Assembly: GCA_015143295.1 (NCBI GenBank) | Contig: CM026554.1 | Location: 52,016,627-52,080,626, forward strand | Reading direction: 5' to 3' | DNA from: Tetracentron sinense | Lineage: Eukaryota; Streptophyta; Magnoliopsida; Trochodendrales; Trochodendraceae | DNA: 64,000 bases | Shown here: positions 60,204 to 64,000 of the stretch, one piece after another | Layout: every line of letters starts with the position of its first letter | Position numbering within the stretch: the first letter of the stretch is position 1 | Made by a program: the position numbers and the translations under genes | Notes under the pieces: generated by a model | Databases searched by the model: none | Seen by the model: only the letters and a program-made list of their open reading frames with translations | Told to the model about the DNA's origin: nothing

Positions 60204-61240
60204 CTCAAATAGTAAAATTAATAAGAACCAGGATTAAATCATTTCACTACCAAGACTTCTCCGCACAAGACCCACCTAGCACAAATTGTATCTTCAAGAT
60301 GAGAACTATATCTAACAAATCCAATGTACTACAATCACCGAAAAGTCTGTCCAGCTCAGCTCAAGCCTCTGAGGAGTTCCCTACAAACATGAAGCATAAC
60401 CTTGTGAGAATGTACATCTAGAAAAATAGTACCTTATTTTTTTGTTAAAACCCTGAAGATGAATATTTATATAACTGAAGAAAGAAAGAGGATTCTCACA
60501 AAACATTTCTGCAGTCTACATAACAAAAATCTAATAAAGGATTAAATAAAATTCAATTCAAGCTCCCTAAAATGCCATTTTCTGAATCAAATGAAACGCC
60601 TAACAACTAAAAATAAATTTTAAAAATGATTTCTTTAAAACCCACGAATTAGATTAAGAACATCCAACCCTAATTTCTCTCTCTCTCTCTCCCCCCCGCG
60701 GAGAACAATTCATCAATTCCGAATTCTAATCCTCAAAAAGCCACCCAATTATTCAATTCAGAAAACCTATCCAGACAAAGCCGCATCCAAAATCGTCCAT
60801 TCACGACCAAACACAGGAAAAATTCACGTTTTCGCCCACTACCAACTAAAAATCCTTTTTTTTTAAAAATAACTGAAATCACGAAATACAAGACTCTATC
60901 ACTCGAATTGCACCTACAAGAATACAACAAGTGATAGAGAGAAATCTCACCTGCACAACAACATAAAAGGGCACGAAAAGAGAACGAGATTTAAACAAAA
61001 TATTTATTATGCTATCAAAATACAGAAAATCTTCAAACTAACAGAAACTATGAGTAAGATGGGATTTGCGTACCTTGTTAGAGTGCGAATGCGATACCAA
61101 GCCGAAGTAGGAGTTGTAGAGACCCAGCTGAAGTGATTTCGAAGAATCGAATGAGAAAACTACATAGAAGAATCGGAACTTTTTTTAAAAATCTTTTTAG
61201 GGTTTCGGATTCGAGTGAGAGTGGGAGAAACAGAGAAAAT
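60204..61240 (-). promoter_or_regulatory. 5' leader with intron(s) of the SURP/CCCH gene
   Basis: The first coding exon appears to begin right at a splice acceptor (TTTGAG before ATG at 60203). Possible leader donors on the minus strand are AACAAG/GTACGC at 61074 and GCAG/GTGAGA at 60951. The 5' untranslated exon therefore probably lies at 61074-61250. A CT run occurs at 60678-60698. Confidence 0.45.
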
Positions 61241-61940
61241 TCTCTATTTTCTTAATTTCAGATTCGCATGTATTTGAATAGTGCTAGCATGCGCTCTTTG
61301 TTTTCCGGCGCATGCTATACTTTAGCTACATACTAATCCATCTCTCAACTCTCCCTCTTCCTGTTTGGCGGCATATTCGAGCAAATTCTAATTACGAAAA
61401 CATCCTCTACATTTATGTAATTGACAGATTGCTCCTGAATAACTTTAACTCTAATTTACAACTTTAACCCTAATTTACAACTTTAACTTTTAGAGTTATA
61501 TTTTTTAATATTTTAAAAAAATCCACAGTTAGATGGAATTCCAAGGATTAGTAAACCTTAATTACAGTTAAAAGAGTATTAAAAGGGACACATGACTTAT
61601 GAGAGATAATCGGCCTCCAAGGAGTCGGGTTATTACGGTAGAGACTTCCAAGTATTTTATAAATTAGCAAAAGTCTATTTCGTTGCAGAAATTGGCAAAA
61701 ATAATCCCATTGGGTGGGCATGAATTTTTGTATTATTTAGGGCTTTGAGGCCTGAATTTGTTCGTTGAAACCTCCATCCATAATCGAAGCTTGCCTTAAA
61801 ATAAAGATATCTTTTTTTTTGGCTTGGGGAAATAAAAATATCCATTATACTCAAAATCACGTATAAATGCACAAAAATGAAAAAAATGGAGGGCAACCAT
61901 CATTAATTTGTACTCATTGCAAAAGCTCCTAACAAAGAAA

Positions 61941-62087
61941 GATGATTTTGGGGGGAGGTACTAGGTTCCATTCCCAAGAGGGTGGGAGTTTGTATATACT
62001 CTCCACCTGCCCACTAACTGAACGGCTACTAACACCTAATCGGCGTTGTGGCCTAAACGTATATCTCGAACCAAAAAAAATGATTTT
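61941..62087 (+). mobile_element. SINE-like copy with 9-bp duplication
   Basis: ATGATTTTG at 61942-61950 and 62079-62087 brackets a body with a B-box-like AGGTTCCATTCCC and a tail GTTGTGGCCTAAACGTATA. That tail is homologous to GTTGCAGCCTAAATGTATA in the SINE at 14880-15044. The 5' part with the A box is missing. Confidence 0.6.
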
Positions 62088-62407
62088 GCAGGCGAAATTG
62101 TTGGCTAAAGCCTCTCTGACCATAAGGTATAAATCCTTCATGCTTATGCCTCCCAAGGATTTAATTAATTTATACTAAGATTTTTTTTTCTTTTAGGGGT
62201 GGGGGCAGGAAAATCATTTGTGTTATCGGATTGAATATCAGGCAAAATGAGTGCTAAATTGCCTCCTTATATCTACATACCTAGGGTTGCATTCCTCCTG
62301 TGTGGTATAAATGACCGACTCTTGAAAACCACATAGAACATTGTTGTGTCATACATTAGAAAAACTTTGCACTATCAATGTAAAAACAACAAAGTTTTCC
62401 TTAATAA

Positions 62408-62530
62408 GTCAGTGGGTACTCCCAAATATACTTGGGATTCCTAACAGTTTTATGGCTAACCACTAAAGGTTAGGATTAATGTTGACGTAAAACACATTTG
62501 AATAAATAAAAAAAAGCCACACCTTTTATG
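62408..62530. mobile_element. Partial Mutator-like MITE related to 26667-26869
   Basis: Begins GTCAGTGGGTACTCCCAAATATACTT, which equals the right terminus of the 26667 element in reverse. It shares AACCACTAAAGGTTA and TTGACGT-like interior words. The opposite end is not visible. Confidence 0.6.
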
Positions 62531-63840
62531 GGGTAAACTAATCTAATGGAGTAGCTAAGCTTTATGACCTTAGGACCGTCAATTGCATGATGGTAGGGCG
62601 ATCAGGAGCAGCTTTGATGGATCATCAAAATTCAGCACCACCACCAAATCAATTTCCTATTGTGTTTTCCAGGTTGCCCTCTAAAATGCAAGGTTGCCGT
62701 GAAAATAGGTCGTGAAAAAGATAAGCAAAAGAGTGTTTGGTATTTTGCATGGAAAAGAAAAGAGGAAGAAGATTAGTCTATAATTTTCTTTGGGAGGAAA
62801 TAAAGAGAAAATCTTCCAACTTCTTGTCTTGTCCCCAAAAAAATCATTATTTATTAATTATTTTTTAAATTTTTTCACCAAATTTTCTTAGTAACCAAAC
62901 AAGGTGCAAAAAAATATTTTTTTAAAAAATTCTTTTCCTTTCTCGGCAATCAAACATTGCACAAGAAATAGAGAAAATATTTCAACATAAACTCACATTT
63001 AACACAAATCTTGTTCCACCGTTCCATCATTCTATTAAAACAGTCATGCAATCAACAAACCCTATCACCAATTTGTGATATCCCTTGCAGCCAAGGAGCG
63101 GTGAAGCAGATGAGTGGTCACTATGAACCATCCAAATATATGGGTACCTATAAAATGCGTATTCTCACTTGTGATAACTAACATATCCAAAAGTTAACAT
63201 AAGGATCATTCAGATAACGCAAGTAGCTGAAAATGAAATACATAATATGAGGAAGAATACATTGACAATTACAACCAAAAAAAAAAAGAGTAAGCCAATC
63301 TTGTTAAGTGGGCCTTACAGAAGATCAGGTTCGTCAATGGCTCTTTCTCCAACATAAAGCTTGATGCACCCAAAGAGGATATTGGGAGCACTCATGCCAC
63401 CTTATTCAGAAACTAATTAAGCTTCAAAATTTGTGTTCATTCTTCAATTCACCAACCACAGGTTAAATCTTAAATGAATTTGAGCTGGAACTTCCTTTTG
63501 ATTAGAAAATGCATGCGACTCTTCACACGCATAAACAGACCCGCAAAGACTCTAGTTGCGGATATAGTTACTTAAGCAAACTCATGCATGAATCCGTAAG
63601 TCTCTACTTACCAAATATCCCAAAATCAACTTTATAAGGTGCAAGAACGAGACCACCATTGACCCAGTTTTGGCCGAAATACAAAGACCCACAGCAAAAT
63701 ATTGCCTAATAAATATATTAAACACGTCTAGATATCACCATAAATTGTGAATGAGGCCATGGCCATAGATTACAATTTAAGATCCTGAATGACCACTAGA
63801 GTCTTGAAAAAAGACACTTGAGTTGAGAATTGTAAATGCC
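62531..63840. other. No gene seen
   Basis: Intergenic AT-rich DNA. A weak inverted pair (GAGTGTTTGGTATTTTGCATGG near 62730 and its diverged mirror near 62945-62961) may be a small decayed MITE. No coding frame has support. Confidence 0.4.
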
Positions 63841-64000
63841 CTAGGGCGGAGCTAGGGGGCAAGAGCCCCCCAAACTTTTGAGGAAAACAAAGTAAGTTTC
63901 TAATTTTATATTAATTATTTGATTTAAGAGGGCATAGGCACGGGGCAAGTGGAACAACTTTTGAAAGAAAAAAAAACTAAGTTTATACTATATTATTTAA
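63841..64000. mobile_element. MITE related to 27025-27437, cut by the window end
   Basis: Starts CCCTAGGGCGGAGCTAGGGGGC and continues ACTTTTGAGGAAAAC and AAGAGGGCATAGGCACGG. This matches the reverse complement of the right half of 27025-27437. The rest is beyond the window. Confidence 0.7.

Noticed and set aside
1..64000. CRISPR arrays, operons or bacterial-type regulation
   Set aside because: Spliced genes and plant retroelements show nuclear plant DNA. The tandem arrays have no spacer-repeat structure.

Overview
The window is nuclear DNA from a flowering plant. The evidence is spliced genes with GT..AG introns of families found in land plants, L1-type LINEs of the plant kind (DUF4283 in ORF1, zf-RVT at the C-terminus), many hAT- and Mutator-like non-autonomous elements, and an AT-rich background. 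The species cannot be named from sequence alone; a dicot or basal eudicot is a guess. No tRNA, rRNA or organellar gene was seen.

Layout. 1-6056: a dead hAT element (BED finger, transposase body, tail) on the minus strand. It is interrupted by a 5'-truncated L1 LINE (1763-4211), and a 40-bp AT-rich tandem array fills its 5' region. 6091-about 14660: a second, much decayed L1 LINE (ORF1, endonuclease, RT) carrying three nested DNA elements. 14864-20200: a SINE, an RTE LINE remnant, RNase H fragments and otherwise gene-poor DNA. 20267-25257: gene A, LONGIFOLIA/TRM-like, 5 exons, minus strand. 26400-35800: a gene-free interval with at least six MITEs and an LTR remnant. 35823-42746: gene B, an FCP1/NIF-domain protein with a lysine-rich N-terminus, about 7 exons, minus strand. 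42747-47519: foldback elements, including one that carries a satellite-like array. 47520-60203: gene C, a large SURP plus CCCH zinc-finger RNA-binding protein, 5 coding exons, minus strand. 60204-64000: 5' leader, a SINE and MITE pieces.

The three real genes lie on the same strand but share no pathway. A is a microtubule/cell-elongation regulator of the TRM family, B a nuclear phosphatase-like protein whose first motif is altered, and C a probable splicing/RNA factor. Exon phases were checked by hand and fit exactly for A and C. They fit for B except at its penultimate exon.

The most notable structure is the set of small hAT-like elements. At least six are bounded by exact 8-bp target duplications. 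Their ends are alike while their interiors are built from different short self-complementary words. Two copies of one family flank and enter gene B. A palindromic element around a TGCATCGA-type array at 44970-46490 has not been matched to anything I know.
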